A DNA stretch of 64,000 nt from Thermoanaerobacterium aotearoense (GCF_009905255.1 NZ_CP047602.1:558001-622000); one strand, 5' to 3'. Shown: positions 1 through 8,975, numbered from the stretch's first letter. The notes: generated by a model not told the origin, from the sequence alone. Translations and numbers: made by a program.

Positions 1-1
1 C

Positions 2-1024
2 ATGGACATGATGAAAGTAGCGGCCATATTAAAAGGTGGTCTTATCGCAGAAGGAGTAAGCTTAGTCATATCTCCTGGTTCAAGGCAAGTTTTAAACATG
101 CTTGCAAAAAATGGCGCATTATCAGACATGATTTCGGCTGGCGCCAGAATTTTAGAGACAGCCTGTGGTCCATGTATAGGCATGGGTCAGGCTCCTGCTA
201 CAAATGCCATATCACTTAGGACCTTTAATAGGAATTTCTATGGAAGGTGTGGCACAAAGTCAGCGAAAGTGTATTTGGTAAGTCCTGAAGTAGCTGCTGC
301 ATCGGCATTGGCTGGCTATCTCATAGATCCGAGGGAGTTAGGAGAAGAAATCAAGATACAGATGCCGAGTGAATTTTTTGTGAATGACAATATGATAATA
401 AAGCCGCCTGTGAATGCAGATGAATTTGATGTTGTAAGAGGCCCGAACATAAAGCCTTTCCCTATCAATACGCCCCTTGCGGATATTGAAAAAACCGTTT
501 TGATAAAGGTGGGCGATGACATCACGACAGACCATATTATGCCGTCTAATGCTAAGCTTTTGCCGCTTAGATCTAATATTCCAGAGCTTTCAAAGCACTG
601 CTTTGAGACGATAGATCCTGATTTTTCTAAAAGAGCTTTAGAAAATGGTGGAGGCATAATAGTTGGCGGAAATAATTATGGCCAAGGTTCCAGCAGGGAG
701 CACGCCGCTTTGGCGCCGCTTCAACTTGGAGTGAAAGCAGTAATAGCAAAGTCGTTTGCAAGAATACACAAGGCAAACCTCATAAATAGCGGAATTCTGC
801 CTTTAACATTTGTAAGTGAAGATGATTATGACAAGATCGATGAAGGCGATGTGCTTAAGATTGAAGGTGCTGTAAATCAAGTCAAGTCAAAAGGCAAGAT
901 CGTCGTTAAGAATGTGACGAAAGGTTATGAATTTGAAGTAGATCTGGATGTCAGCGACAGAAATCGGGAAATTCTAATAGAAGGTGGACTCATAAATTAC
1001 GTGAGAAAAAAAGATAAGGTTTGA
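2..1024 (+). CDS. aconitate hydratase, 3' part (gene cut by window edge)
   Basis: This is the C-terminal part (340 codons) of an aconitase-superfamily Fe-S hydrolyase, which interconverts citrate and isocitrate through cis-aconitate. CGPCIG near residue 55 supplies the paired CxxC-type ligands of the 4Fe-4S cluster. The swivel domain follows after residue 140, with NYGQGSSREHAA near residue 225, the substrate-binding loop typical of aconitase rather than of LeuCD. The reading frame is open to the left edge, so the true start lies outside the window; the first in-frame ATG at base 2 is not claimed as the start. A homologous 3-isopropylmalate or homoaconitate enzyme is less likely because both domains sit on one chain. 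A strong terminator follows directly. Confidence 0.85.
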   Translation: MDMMKVAAILKGGLIAEGVSLVISPGSRQVLNMLAKNGALSDMISAGARILETACGPCIGMGQAPATNAISLRTFNRNFYGRCGTKSAKVYLVSPEVAAASALAGYLIDPRELGEEIKIQMPSEFFVNDNMIIKPPVNADEFDVVRGPNIKPFPINTPLADIEKTVLIKVGDDITTDHIMPSNAKLLPLRSNIPELSKHCFETIDPDFSKRALENGGGIIVGGNNYGQGSSREHAALAPLQLGVKAVIAKSFARIHKANLINSGILPLTFVSEDDYDKIDEGDVLKIEGAVNQVKSKGKIVVKNVTKGYEFEVDLDVSDRNREILIEGGLINYVRKKDKV

Positions 1025-1026
1025 TG

Positions 1027-1054
1027 AAAAAGCATGCTGCGGCATGCTTTTTTT
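1027..1054 (+). terminator. intrinsic terminator after aconitase
   Basis: AAAAAGCATGC (1027-1037) pairs with GCATGCTTTTT across a four-base loop, and the run of T reaches 1054. It lies three bases after the aconitase stop codon. Confidence 0.85.
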
Positions 1055-1106
1055 AGTAAGCTCTTTGGTATATAATAAAGATATATGCGAAAGAGGGGTA
1101 TTTCTG

Positions 1107-1697
1107 ATGGAAAATGAAAGGCTTAAAAAGCAGATAGAATTTTTGAAAGAGATAGACAAGCTAAAGCAAGTATTTAGGCAGACGCTTCTTATGGATGGCA
1201 CGCGCCATGAGAACGACGCTGAGCATTCTTGGCATCTTGCAATGATGGCGTTACTCCTTTCTGAATACGCTTCTGAAAAGATAGATATAAGCCATGTGAT
1301 TAAAATGGTGCTTGTACATGATATTGTAGAGATTGATGCTGGTGACACATTTGTATACGATGAGAAAGGTTACGAAGACAAAGCAGAAAGAGAGAAAAAA
1401 GCGGCAGAGAGGATATTTAATATTTTGCCTGAAGATCAGGCAGACGAGATAAAGGCCTTGTGGGAAGAATTTGAAGAACGCAAAACTGAAGATGCAAAGT
1501 TCGCATCTGCTCTTGATAGGTTGCAGCCTATAATACATAATTACTATACAAATGGACATTCGTGGAAACAGCATGGGGTAAAAAGCTATCAAGTTCTTGA
1601 AAGGAATAAAATAGTCAGCGAGATAGCGCCAGAATTATGGCAGTTTATTAACGATATATTGGAAGATGCCATAAATAAGGGATATATTGAAAGATAA
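1107..1697 (+). CDS. HD-domain phosphohydrolase (HDDC2/YfbR-like)
   Basis: A 196-aa soluble protein of the HD superfamily. The metal-binding series is visible: H in NDAEHSWH near residue 35, the HD pair in VLVHDIVEIDAGD near residue 70, and a later D in ALDRLQP near residue 130. This pattern matches the HDDC2/YfbR group, whose characterised members are 5'-deoxynucleotidases; that activity is inference here. The ATG at 1107 is chosen because GAGGGG lies about 8 bases upstream; an earlier in-frame codon at 1044 falls inside the preceding terminator. It sits 43 bases before tyrS in the same direction and may be cotranscribed with it. Confidence 0.8.
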   Translation: MENERLKKQIEFLKEIDKLKQVFRQTLLMDGTRHENDAEHSWHLAMMALLLSEYASEKIDISHVIKMVLVHDIVEIDAGDTFVYDEKGYEDKAEREKKAAERIFNILPEDQADEIKALWEEFEERKTEDAKFASALDRLQPIIHNYYTNGHSWKQHGVKSYQVLERNKIVSEIAPELWQFINDILEDAINKGYIER

Positions 1698-1740
1698 TTA
1701 TAAGCTTTGATAAATATTAAGGACATAGGAGGTCAATTTG

Positions 1741-2958
1741 ATGTCGGTTTTTGATGTATTGAAAGAGAGAAATTTTATACAACAGATGACGCATGAAGAT
1801 GAAATCAAAGAATTGCTTGAAAAAGAGAAAGTTACTTTTTACATAGGGTTCGACCCAACAGCAGATAGCCTACATGTAGGACATTTTTTGCAACTTATGG
1901 TTATGGCTCACATGCAAAGAGCAGGCCACAGACCTATTGCTTTAATTGGCGGTGGCACTGCCATGATAGGCGATCCGACTGGCAAGACAGATATGAGAAA
2001 GATGCTTACAAAGGATGAAATAGACCACAATGCCGAAGCTTTTAAAAGGCAAATGAGCCGCTTTATAGATTTTTCAGATGGGAAAGCGATACTTGCCAAT
2101 AATGCTGACTGGCTTTTAAACCTTAACTATGTGGAGTTTTTAAGAGACATAGGAGTACATTTTTCTGTAAATAAGATGCTTACAGCGGAATGTTTCAAGA
2201 CAAGACTTGAAAGAGGACTTTCTTTTTTAGAGTTTAATTACATGCTTATGCAGGCGTACGATTTTCTTATGTTAAATAAAGAGTACGGCTGTGTGCTTCA
2301 GATGGGTGGAGACGATCAGTGGTCAAACATATTGGCAGGTGTCGATCTCATAAGAAGAAAAGAAGGAAAACAGGCTTACGGCATGACATTTACTCTGCTT
2401 ACAACAAGTGAAGGGAAGAAGATGGGTAAGACTGAAAAGGGAGCTATTTGGCTTGATGCTGATAAGACGCCGCCGTATGATTTTTATCAGTATTGGCGAA
2501 ATATAGATGATTCAGATGTTGAAAAATGTCTCTCACTATTGACATTTTTGCCTATGGATGAAGTGAGAAGACTTGGTTCTTTAAAGGACAAGGAAATAAA
2601 TGAAGCCAAAAAAGTTTTGGCGTATGAAGTTACAAAACTTGTACACGGTGTTGATGAGGCCGAAAAAGCGAAAAAGGCGGCGGAAGCCTTGTTTGAAGGC
2701 AGAGGGGATTTAAGCAATGTGCCTACATCGACGATTACAAGCGACATGTTAGGCTCAAATTTACTGGATGTGCTTGTAAAGACTGGCATAATTCCTTCAA
2801 AGAGCGAAGGAAGGAGGCTTATTACTCAAGGTGGGCTTTACGTAAATGATGAAAATGTAAAAGACGTAAATGCCGTAGTGACAGAAGACATGTTTAAGGA
2901 AGGGTACATGATTTTAAGACGAGGGAAGAAGTCTTACAACAAGATAATCCTTACATGA
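1741..2958 (+). CDS. tyrS: tyrosyl-tRNA synthetase
   Basis: Class I aminoacyl-tRNA synthetase that charges tRNA-Tyr; 405 aa, normal for bacterial TyrRS. HVGH at residues 45-48 is the HIGH signature, GGDDQWSN near 190 is the tyrosine/ATP pocket, and KMGKT near 230 is the KMSKS loop in its usual TyrRS form. A C-terminal S4 RNA-binding domain covers about residues 340-400. The start is the ATG at 1741, 8 bases after GGAGG; an in-frame TTG one codon earlier is less likely. The 43-base gap to the upstream HD gene has no room for a T-box leader, although many Firmicute tyrS genes carry one. A tRNA-Tyr gene lies at 22694 in this window. Confidence 0.97.
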   Translation: MSVFDVLKERNFIQQMTHEDEIKELLEKEKVTFYIGFDPTADSLHVGHFLQLMVMAHMQRAGHRPIALIGGGTAMIGDPTGKTDMRKMLTKDEIDHNAEAFKRQMSRFIDFSDGKAILANNADWLLNLNYVEFLRDIGVHFSVNKMLTAECFKTRLERGLSFLEFNYMLMQAYDFLMLNKEYGCVLQMGGDDQWSNILAGVDLIRRKEGKQAYGMTFTLLTTSEGKKMGKTEKGAIWLDADKTPPYDFYQYWRNIDDSDVEKCLSLLTFLPMDEVRRLGSLKDKEINEAKKVLAYEVTKLVHGVDEAEKAKKAAEALFEGRGDLSNVPTSTITSDMLGSNLLDVLVKTGIIPSKSEGRRLITQGGLYVNDENVKDVNAVVTEDMFKEGYMILRRGKKSYNKIILT

Positions 2959-2960
2959 TG

Positions 2961-2993
2961 TATGGCGTACATAAGTGTGCGCCATATTTTTTT
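2961..2993 (+). terminator. intrinsic terminator after tyrS
   Basis: TATGGCG (2961-2967) pairs with CGCCATA (2980-2986), partly extended inward, and is followed by seven T. Confidence 0.8.
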
Positions 2994-3072
2994 ATAAATT
3001 TTATAATTTATTAATTATTACTTATTTGTAAAATATTATATAATTATACATGGGATAAAAGGGGTGGACATT

Positions 3073-4149
3073 GTGAAAAAATTTATAATTTCTGTACTTG
3101 TGATGATAGCTGCATTTTTTATATCGTATGAGATGACAATGGGCAAAAACGGCATCATACAAGAAACCTCGAAAGTTGGCAATGATAGTTTAAAGCAGGT
3201 AGAATCGGTAGATGATAAAAATGTAAATAATTCTCCTATAAAAATTACCATAAGCGCTGCAGGCGATACGACGCTGGGATCTGATGAAAGTTTTGGTAAA
3301 GAGTACACATTTGATGCAGAGTTTCAAAATCACAGTGGCGATTACGGATATTTTACCCAATATGTAAGAAGCGTTTTTGCAAATGATGACCTTACAATAG
3401 TCAATTTAGAGGGCACGTTGACGAATGCCTCAAAAGAGGCCTACAAAGAGTACAAGTTTAGAGGCGATCCGCTTTATGTAAATATACTAAAAGATGGAGG
3501 CATTGATGCTGTAAATTTGGCTAATAATCACTCTTTTGACTATGGAAGGCAAGGATTTGATGATACAGTTTATAACCTTAAAAAAGCAGGCATAGGCTAT
3601 TTTGGATATGGGTACAAGTATATAAAAGATGTAAAAGGAATAAAAGTCGGAGTTTTAGGTTATACAGGTTGGAGTTTTCCTGAAGACTTGAAAAAGCAAA
3701 TAAAAGAAGATATTCAGGATATAAGAAAGCAAACCAATTTAGTCATCGTATGTTTTCACTGGGGTGATGAGGGGAAATACTATCCAAATAAGACACAGGT
3801 GGCATTAGGACATTATGCAGTTGATGAAGGAGCGGATCTTGTTCTGGGCACACATCCTCATGTAATTGAAGGCATAGAAAAGTACAATGGCAAGTACATA
3901 GTCTATTCTTTAGGCAATTTCATCTTTGGTGGCAATAGAAATCCTTCAGACAAAGACGCATTTATATTTCAACAGACTTTCACATTTGATGATTCAAAAA
4001 GACTAATCGGTTCATCAAACGTGAATTTAATACCTATATCCATATCGTCTGTTAAAGAGCGGAATGATTTTACACCTGTCATATTAGAAGGCAGCGAAAA
4101 AGAAAGGGTATTAGAAAAGATTGAGGATCTATCAAACGGGATTAAATAA
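3073..4149 (+). CDS. CapA-family (PGA_cap) metallophosphatase-like protein
   Basis: A 358-aa protein of the CapA/PgsA family with a calcineurin-like phosphoesterase fold. An N-terminal hydrophobic anchor (residues 4-20) places the rest outside the membrane. Family motifs are in order: AAGDTTLGSD near 65, NLEGTLT near 115, NLANNHSFDYG near 155, HWGDEGKYYPN near 235 and GTHPHVIEGIE near 265. CapA proteins take part in poly-gamma-glutamate synthesis in some bacteria, but no pgsB or pgsC is near, so the substrate here is unknown. The GTG at 3073 is chosen over the GTG at 3064 because GGGGTGG at 3061-3067 then serves as ribosome binding site. It appears monocistronic, between the tyrS terminator and the convergent pan operon. 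Confidence 0.8.
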   Translation: MKKFIISVLVMIAAFFISYEMTMGKNGIIQETSKVGNDSLKQVESVDDKNVNNSPIKITISAAGDTTLGSDESFGKEYTFDAEFQNHSGDYGYFTQYVRSVFANDDLTIVNLEGTLTNASKEAYKEYKFRGDPLYVNILKDGGIDAVNLANNHSFDYGRQGFDDTVYNLKKAGIGYFGYGYKYIKDVKGIKVGVLGYTGWSFPEDLKKQIKEDIQDIRKQTNLVIVCFHWGDEGKYYPNKTQVALGHYAVDEGADLVLGTHPHVIEGIEKYNGKYIVYSLGNFIFGGNRNPSDKDAFIFQQTFTFDDSKRLIGSSNVNLIPISISSVKERNDFTPVILEGSEKERVLEKIEDLSNGIK

Positions 4150-4152
4150 AAT

Positions 4153-4190
4153 AAGAGAGCAATGTATTGAAATTACACTACTCTTTTTAA
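4153..4190. terminator. candidate shared terminator between capA-like gene and pan operon
   Basis: An imperfect hairpin, AAGAG...TGTA...TACA...CTCTTTTT, lies between the convergent stop codons. Stem continuity is poor, so this is tentative. Confidence 0.4.
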
Positions 4191-4194
4191 ATTT

Positions 4195-4548
4195 TTAGCC
4201 TTTTAGAGGTCTATTTTTTTCATCAACAAATACGACCTTTGGTTTGTAAGTTTTAGCTTCTTCATCATCCATCAGCGCATATGAAATTATGATTATAATA
4301 TCACCGGGGAGGCAAAGTCTTGCAGCAGCACCGTTTAAGCATACAATGCCTGAATCTTCTTCTCCTTCTATGACATACGTTTCGAATCTTGCTCCGTTGT
4401 TGTTATTTACGATTTGCACTTTTTCCCCAGGCAGAATGTCGGCAAGATCCATTAATCTCTTGTCAATAGTTATAGAGCCCATGTAGTTTAAATTTGCATC
4501 TGTGACAGTTGCTCTGTGAATTTTTGATTTCATCATAAATCTCTGCAT
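4195..4548 (-). CDS. panD: aspartate 1-decarboxylase proenzyme
   Basis: PanD makes beta-alanine from L-aspartate for pantothenate. The 117-aa proenzyme self-cleaves at Gly24-Ser25 (NYMGSITID) to give the pyruvoyl cofactor on Ser25. The conserved N-terminus [14 protein letters not shown] and the following Y (NYMGS) match the family, and the length is normal. The start ATG overlaps the panC stop by one base (TAATG), which implies translational coupling. It is the last gene of the DUF2520-panB-panC-panD operon, under the leader at 7083-7163. Confidence 0.96.
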   Translation of the reverse strand: MQRFMMKSKIHRATVTDANLNYMGSITIDKRLMDLADILPGEKVQIVNNNNGARFETYVIEGEEDSGIVCLNGAAARLCLPGDIIIIISYALMDDEEAKTYKPKVVFVDEKNRPLKG

Positions 4549-5399
4549 TATTTATCAACACTCCATAATAGATTGTCAATCAATCTTGTATTTCCTATAT
4601 AACACGCAATTGCAATCAATGCTTTATCGCCTATAGTGTTTAGGTCATCCAGTGTATCGGGATGGACACATGAGACATATTGTACTTTGCATTGCGGCTC
4701 ATTTTCTAAAGTCTTTCTCACAGCATCTAATATTTTTTCTGCACTTCGTTCACCAGCTGCGAGGAGTTTTTCTGCTTCTTTTAGTGACTTGTTTAAAATT
4801 AGTGCTGCACGTCTTTCATCATGTGTCAAGTAAGTATTACGTGAACTTAAAGCTAATCCATCTTTATCCCTTACTATAGGCGATGCGATGATTTCGACTG
4901 GAATATTTAAGTCTTCCACCATCTTCTTTATTACAGCTACTTGCTGAGCATCCTTTTGGCCGAATACAGCTATATCTGGCGTAAATATATTAAAAAGTTT
5001 TGCCACTACAGTGCATACGCCGTCGAAATGTCCTGGTCTATATGCACCGCAAAGCTTGTCTGTGATTTTCCTTACGGTTATTGTCGTAAGCCTTTCATTT
5101 GGATACATTTCTTCTACTGATGGTGTAAAGACAAGGTCACAACCATTTTCTTCTAATAATTTCAGATCTCTTTCAATATCTCTTGGATATTTGTCATAAT
5201 CTTCGTTTGGGCCAAATTGAATGGGGTTTACAAATATGCTGGCACATACGAAGTCCGAATTTTCTTTAGCTTTCTTTATGAGGGAAAGGTGCCCTTCATG
5301 AAGGTAACCCATTGTTGGAACAAGTCCTATCTTTTTATTTTGACTCTTTTGCGACTTTATTATTTCTCTTATATCTTTTATTTTGTCAACGACCATCAT
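4548..5399 (-). CDS. panC: pantothenate synthetase (pantoate-beta-alanine ligase)
   Basis: PanC condenses pantoate with beta-alanine using ATP through a pantoyl-adenylate. The protein is 283 aa, normal for the family. HEGH at residues 34-37 is the nucleotide-binding HIGH-type motif, [16 protein letters not shown] near 70 binds pantoate, FGQKDAQQ near 150 and LALSSRN near 185 are further active-site signatures. Two successive ATG codons overlap the panB stop (AAATGATG), so either the first or second could be used. Gene order and 1-4 base junctions show a coupled operon with panB and panD. Confidence 0.96.
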   Translation of the reverse strand: MMVVDKIKDIREIIKSQKSQNKKIGLVPTMGYLHEGHLSLIKKAKENSDFVCASIFVNPIQFGPNEDYDKYPRDIERDLKLLEENGCDLVFTPSVEEMYPNERLTTITVRKITDKLCGAYRPGHFDGVCTVVAKLFNIFTPDIAVFGQKDAQQVAVIKKMVEDLNIPVEIIASPIVRDKDGLALSSRNTYLTHDERRAALILNKSLKEAEKLLAAGERSAEKILDAVRKTLENEPQCKVQYVSCVHPDTLDDLNTIGDKALIAIACYIGNTRLIDNLLWSVDK

Positions 5400-6220
5400 T
5401 TTCCATCACTCTTTCTATTAGCAAATGAATATTCTTCGGTTGGGAAGGATTGGCTTTGGACATCGGCTATATAGCTTCCTACAGCATCTTTTATTATTTG
5501 ACTGATGTTTGCATACTGTTTTACAAATTTTGGTTTGTGCCCCTGTGTAAGCCCCAGCATATCGTGAAGTACAAGTATCTGACCATCACAATATTGCCCT
5601 GCTCCGATGCCTATTGTAGGTATTGACAGAGATTCAGTGATTTCTTTTGCCAAATCCATCGGTACGCATTCTAAGACAAGAGCGCAGATGCCGGCGTCTT
5701 CTAATGATTTTGCATCACTTTTTAACTTTGATGCTGCTTTATCATCCTTGCCTTGCACTTTATATCCGCCTAATTGATTTACAGATTGAGGTGTGAGGCC
5801 TATATGGCCTACTACTGGAATGCCAGCGTTTACGATTGCCTTTACTGTTTCAGCTATTTCGATGCCACCTTCCAGTTTTACGGCTTGTGCGCCTCCTTCA
5901 GCTAAGAGGCGAGCGGCATTTTTAAGCGCATCTTCTTTAGATATGTTGTAAGACATGAAAGGCATGTCAGCCACAACAAAAGCGTTTTTTGCTGCTTTTG
6001 TGACAGCTTTTGTGTGGTGTACCATGTCATCCATTGTGACTGGTATGGTGCTTTCATATCCTAATACTGCCATGCCGAGGGAGTCGCCTACAAGTATAAA
6101 GTGAACACCGCATTCGTCCAATATTCTTGCTGTGGGATAGTCATAAGCTGTCAATGCAGTTATCTTTATGCCATCTTTTTTGAGCCTTTTTAATGTAGAT
6201 ACTGTTATTTTATCATTCAT
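5396..6220 (-). CDS. panB: 3-methyl-2-oxobutanoate hydroxymethyltransferase
   Basis: PanB transfers a hydroxymethyl group from methylene-THF to alpha-ketoisovalerate, giving ketopantoate. The 274-aa TIM-barrel protein shows [12 protein letters not shown] near residue 22, [12 protein letters not shown] near 47 with the metal-binding Asp, VKLEGG near 115 and [18 protein letters not shown] near 200. The ATG at 6220 is chosen because GGAGGAG lies 7-9 bases upstream, whereas the longer frame reaching 6256 has no such site. Its first 8 bases overlap the end of the DUF2520 gene, which points to coupled expression. Confidence 0.96.
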   Translation of the reverse strand: MNDKITVSTLKRLKKDGIKITALTAYDYPTARILDECGVHFILVGDSLGMAVLGYESTIPVTMDDMVHHTKAVTKAAKNAFVVADMPFMSYNISKEDALKNAARLLAEGGAQAVKLEGGIEIAETVKAIVNAGIPVVGHIGLTPQSVNQLGGYKVQGKDDKAASKLKSDAKSLEDAGICALVLECVPMDLAKEITESLSIPTIGIGAGQYCDGQILVLHDMLGLTQGHKPKFVKQYANISQIIKDAVGSYIADVQSQSFPTEEYSFANRKSDGK

Positions 6221-7058
6221 TAAATATCTCCTCCAATTCCGCTGTTTTTTCATCACTTGAGTCTTTAAAAAATTTTATTGTGGCATTTCCCATGGCTTTA
6301 TATAGCTTTAAAATATCGCCGTCTTTTATGTTTTCTACGTGCTTTTTGACTGTTTCTATGTCACATCTGGCGATTGGACCTGACAGCGATGCGTCACATC
6401 CTTTTTCATTTATGTTCTTTAAAGTTCCATTTATAAGCGGCAAAATGAGATCTGGATATTTCTCTATTGAAAATCCAGAAGCTTTTAAAAGTTCATTGGC
6501 AGTTTTTACAAGTGTAACAAGATAATTTGATGCCATGACGCATGCTGCGTGATAAAGGGGCTTGTTAATGCCATCTATCACTATTGGCTTTGCTCCTATT
6601 GCCTTTACGATATTTATTCCTGCGTTTATGGCAATATCATCGCCTTCAATTGTAAAGTAGCTTTCGGGAAGCAGAGAGACTGCAGCTTCTATTGATGGGC
6701 ATGTTTGAACAGGATGCATGATCATCGTGTGTCCATATTCTTTAAGAGGTTTTAATACATCAATAGAGATTGAGCCACTTAAGTGCACAAAGATTTTATT
6801 GTTTATAGTTGATTTGTGCTTTAGGATTTCTTCAACGATGGATTTTATACAATCGTCTTTTGTGCTTATTATGATCACATCTGACGCAATTATGATGTCT
6901 TCGTATTTTGAAAAAGCGGTAGAATCTGTAAGTGATGCTGCATTCAATGATGAATTTACACTTCGGCTTAGATACCCAGAGATTTTTATTGTAGAATGTG
7001 ACAATAAAATACCTAAACCTGTGCCTATTTTTCCTGCACCTATGAAACCTACTTTCAC
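6213..7058 (-). CDS. Rossmann-like/DUF2520 oxidoreductase, first gene of pan operon
   Basis: A 281-aa NAD(P)-binding protein. [10 protein letters not shown] at residues 7-16 is a GxGxxG dinucleotide fold; the C-terminal half fits the all-helical DUF2520 domain (conserved MHPVQTCPS near 115 and [10 protein letters not shown] near 170). The fold resembles that of PanE-type ketopantoate reductases, and no panE is present in this operon. From position, it may be the missing ketopantoate reductase; I recall a report of a non-orthologous enzyme called PanG but cannot confirm it is this family. The start is a GTG at 7058 with AAGGGAG upstream. It is the first gene after the pan leader. Confidence 0.75.
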   Translation of the reverse strand: MKVGFIGAGKIGTGLGILLSHSTIKISGYLSRSVNSSLNAASLTDSTAFSKYEDIIIASDVIIISTKDDCIKSIVEEILKHKSTINNKIFVHLSGSISIDVLKPLKEYGHTMIMHPVQTCPSIEAAVSLLPESYFTIEGDDIAINAGINIVKAIGAKPIVIDGINKPLYHAACVMASNYLVTLVKTANELLKASGFSIEKYPDLILPLINGTLKNINEKGCDASLSGPIARCDIETVKKHVENIKDGDILKLYKAMGNATIKFFKDSSDEKTAELEEIFNE

Positions 7059-7092
7059 TTAAACAACACTCCCTTCAAATGTGGGAGATAAC

Positions 7093-7115
7093 AAAAAAAC
7101 CTTCCGTACGGAAGG
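7093..7115 (-). terminator. intrinsic terminator inside the pan operon leader
   Basis: On the minus strand CCTTCC-GTAC-GGAAGG (7100-7115) is followed by seven T (7093-7099), 35 bases before the first gene. GGGAGATAA (7130-7138) and TTATCTCCC (7083-7091) flank it and are perfectly complementary. A terminator between leader and start codon is the mark of attenuation. Confidence 0.8.
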
Positions 7116-7133
7116 CGCAATACACCATTTTAT

Positions 7134-7163
7134 CTCCCGTCCCGGTCATATGATCCTGGCGAG
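7134..7163 (-). promoter_or_regulatory. pan RNA motif (candidate pantothenate-operon riboswitch element)
   Basis: The minus-strand transcript folds as one hairpin from CTCGCC at 7163 to CGGGAG at 7134. Bulged A residues interrupt the 5' strand on both sides of a GG pair (GCC-A-GG-A-TC) and an unpaired GA interrupts the 3' strand; the loop is ATAT. This is the recalled description of the pan motif, a single hairpin with two conserved bulged adenosines found in 5' UTRs of panB, panC and panD genes in Firmicutes. Its 3' strand overlaps GGGAGATAA, which can instead pair downstream around the terminator. The ligand is not shown by sequence. Confidence 0.65.
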
Positions 7164-7222
7164 GCATAAACTTTTGAAATTTTAACATCATGTATGGTTC
7201 CACTATGGATACCATCATAATA

Positions 7223-7251
7223 AAAATAGCACTTTGATTCAATAAAGTCAA
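7223..7251 (-). promoter_or_regulatory. sigma-A promoter of the pan operon
   Basis: On the minus strand, TTGACT (7251-7246) and TATTTT (7228-7223) are 17 bases apart. Transcription would begin near 7216 and run through the pan motif. Confidence 0.6.
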
Positions 7252-7273
7252 GAAAATTTGATTGACTTAAGAC

Positions 7274-7302
7274 TTACATGGCAAAATTTCATCTAATATA
7301 AT
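7274..7302 (+). promoter_or_regulatory. candidate promoter of the mntA-hepT pair
   Basis: TTACAT (7274-7279), a 17-base spacer, and a perfect TATAAT (7297-7302). The 350 bases between the pan operon and mntA hold two divergent promoters and the pan leader; nothing else is seen between 7303 and the mntA ribosome binding site. Confidence 0.55.
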
Positions 7303-7408
7303 AGAGAATTTATTGATTGTGCCCAAGGAAAATGGTAAGATTTAATTGTAAAATACGGATTTAAAATTTAGAATATTACGAATGATTCTGTCGTTAGGAA
7401 GTGTTAGT

Positions 7409-7837
7409 TTGAGTAAAATAGATAAAAAATTACTTTTTGACAATAATGATGAGATTGGGGCAATAGCGAAAAAATTTAATTTAAAGCTTTTAATTTTGTT
7501 TGGCTCTTATGCTAAGGGCTTAAATCATGAAAACAGCGATATAGACCTGGCCTTTGAAAGTTATAAAGTATTATCATATGATGAAGAGATGAATTTGCTT
7601 TTAAATTTATCTTTGTATTTTAGAACTGAAAAAGTGGATCTTGTAAATATTAAAAAGGCTGATCCATTGCTTTTGTATCAAATTGCAAAATATGGGAAAC
7701 CCCTTTACGGCTCATCAGAGGAGTTTGTAGAATTTAAGTGTTATGCATCTTTCAGGTATGCTGACACTCAGTTTTTACGGGAGCAAAGGAGACAGTATCT
7801 GCGAAAAGAAATAGACAAATTGCTGAGAGGTGAATAA
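7409..7837 (+). CDS. mntA: MntA-type nucleotidyltransferase antitoxin
   Basis: A minimal nucleotidyltransferase of 142 aa. FGSYAKG followed by DID gives the GS-X10-DXD signature exactly (Ser33, Asp44, Asp46). In characterised MntA/HepT systems this enzyme adenylylates a tyrosine of the HEPN toxin and so neutralises it. The TTG at 7409 is preferred because AGGAAG lies 7 bases upstream; an in-frame ATG at 7382 has no ribosome binding site. The stop codon lies one base before the hepT ATG. A lone MNT protein with another role is possible, but the HEPN neighbour makes the toxin-antitoxin reading strong. Confidence 0.8.
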   Translation: MSKIDKKLLFDNNDEIGAIAKKFNLKLLILFGSYAKGLNHENSDIDLAFESYKVLSYDEEMNLLLNLSLYFRTEKVDLVNIKKADPLLLYQIAKYGKPLYGSSEEFVEFKCYASFRYADTQFLREQRRQYLRKEIDKLLRGE

Positions 7838-7838
7838 A

Positions 7839-8261
7839 ATGGGTGATACATTTCAAGTGATACAAGAAAAATTAGTTAGAATGTTAGAACATATAAATGA
7901 ATTAAAGCAGTTGTCTTCGTGTACATATGATGAATATGTGCATGATATTAAACTGAAATATGCTATTGAAAGGTTATTGCAATTAATAGTAGATTTAGCT
8001 TTAGATATAAATAATATGATTCTTGCGTATTTAAAAAGACCTCCTGCTTCTGATTATTTTAATTCATTTATTGATTTGAGCGAAATTGGAATTCTGGATG
8101 TAGATTTTGCAGTTAAGATTGCTCCAGCTTCTGGTTTGAGAAATAGACTAGTGCACCAGTATGAAAAAATTGATGATAAAATTGTGTACAACAGCGTCAA
8201 AATGGCAATAGACGATTTTACCAAATATGTGGATATAATAAGCAGGTACATAGGTGTATGA
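7839..8261 (+). CDS. hepT: HepT-type HEPN ribonuclease toxin (DUF86)
   Basis: A 140-aa all-helical HEPN-domain protein. RNRLVHQY at residues 101-108 gives the R-X4-H-X-Y motif (Arg101, His106, Tyr108), the RNase active site; Tyr108 is the residue that a partner MntA modifies in studied systems. The ATG at 7839 follows AGAGGTG, which overlaps the end of mntA, so the two genes are coupled. Order is antitoxin then toxin, as usual for this pair. All catalytic positions are kept, so the toxin is expected to be active. Confidence 0.82.
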   Translation: MGDTFQVIQEKLVRMLEHINELKQLSSCTYDEYVHDIKLKYAIERLLQLIVDLALDINNMILAYLKRPPASDYFNSFIDLSEIGILDVDFAVKIAPASGLRNRLVHQYEKIDDKIVYNSVKMAIDDFTKYVDIISRYIGV

Positions 8262-8275
8262 GAAGCCATTCTGTT

Positions 8276-8303
8276 TTGATAACATTCCTCTATGTGGTAT
8301 AAT
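8276..8303 (+). promoter_or_regulatory. sigma-A promoter of the HD hydrolase
   Basis: TTGATA (8276-8281), 16-base spacer, TATAAT (8298-8303), 42 bases before the next start codon. Confidence 0.7.
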
Positions 8304-8344
8304 TCTATTTAAAAATAATATTACACGAAAGAGGGTATTGCATT

Positions 8345-8923
8345 ATGGAGAATGCTTTAATTAATAGGGATGAAGCTTATAGGTTATTAAAGGAGTACAA
8401 CAAAAGTGAAAGCCTTATTACACATGCGTTGGCTGTTGAAGCGGTTATGAGGCACTTTGCTAAGCTTTTTGGCGAAGATGAGGAAAAGTGGGGCATCATA
8501 GGACTTTTGCATGACCTTGATTACGAAATGTATCCAAATGAGCACTGCAAGAAAGTAAGAGAAATATTAAAAGAACGTGGATGGCCTGAAGAATACATCC
8601 ATGCAATAGAAAGCCATGGGTGGAAGCTGTGCTCAGATGTAGAACCGGTACATAAAATGGAAAAGGTTTTGTACACAATCGATGAGCTGACAGGACTTAT
8701 TACAGCTACAGCGCTTATGCGGCCCAGCAAAAGCATACTTGATTTAGAAGTGAAATCTGTTAAGAAAAAGTGGAAGCAAAAAAGTTTTGCGGCAGGTGTC
8801 AACAGGGATGTCATAGAAGAAGGTGCCAAAATGCTTAATATGGATTTAGATAAAGTGATAGAAGAAACCATAATAGGCATGAGAAGTGTAGCGGATGAGA
8901 TAGGGCTAAAAGGCGATCTGTGA
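8345..8923 (+). CDS. HDIG-domain hydrolase
   Basis: A 192-aa HD-superfamily protein. Metal ligands are visible as THALAVEAV near residue 27, LLHDLDYEMYP near 56 (HD pair) and ESHGW near 88. After residue 110 there is a short helical tail without another domain. Members of this HDIG group are annotated only as putative phosphohydrolases, and the substrate cannot be named. A good promoter lies upstream and another promoter follows, so it is probably monocistronic. The ATG at 8345 has GAAAGAGGG upstream. Confidence 0.75.
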   Translation: MENALINRDEAYRLLKEYNKSESLITHALAVEAVMRHFAKLFGEDEEKWGIIGLLHDLDYEMYPNEHCKKVREILKERGWPEEYIHAIESHGWKLCSDVEPVHKMEKVLYTIDELTGLITATALMRPSKSILDLEVKSVKKKWKQKSFAAGVNRDVIEEGAKMLNMDLDKVIEETIIGMRSVADEIGLKGDL

Positions 8924-8946
8924 TTCAAAAATTTAGAAAATTTTTA

Positions 8947-8975
8947 TTGATTAAAATATGGTAAAGTGGTAAAAT
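8947..8975 (+). promoter_or_regulatory. sigma-A promoter of the SLH-like surface protein gene
   Basis: TTGATT (8947-8952), 17-base spacer, TAAAAT (8970-8975). Confidence 0.6.

Noticed and set aside
1698-1740. T-box leader expected for tyrS
   Set aside because: Only 43 bases separate the genes; no specifier stem or T-box sequence could fit.
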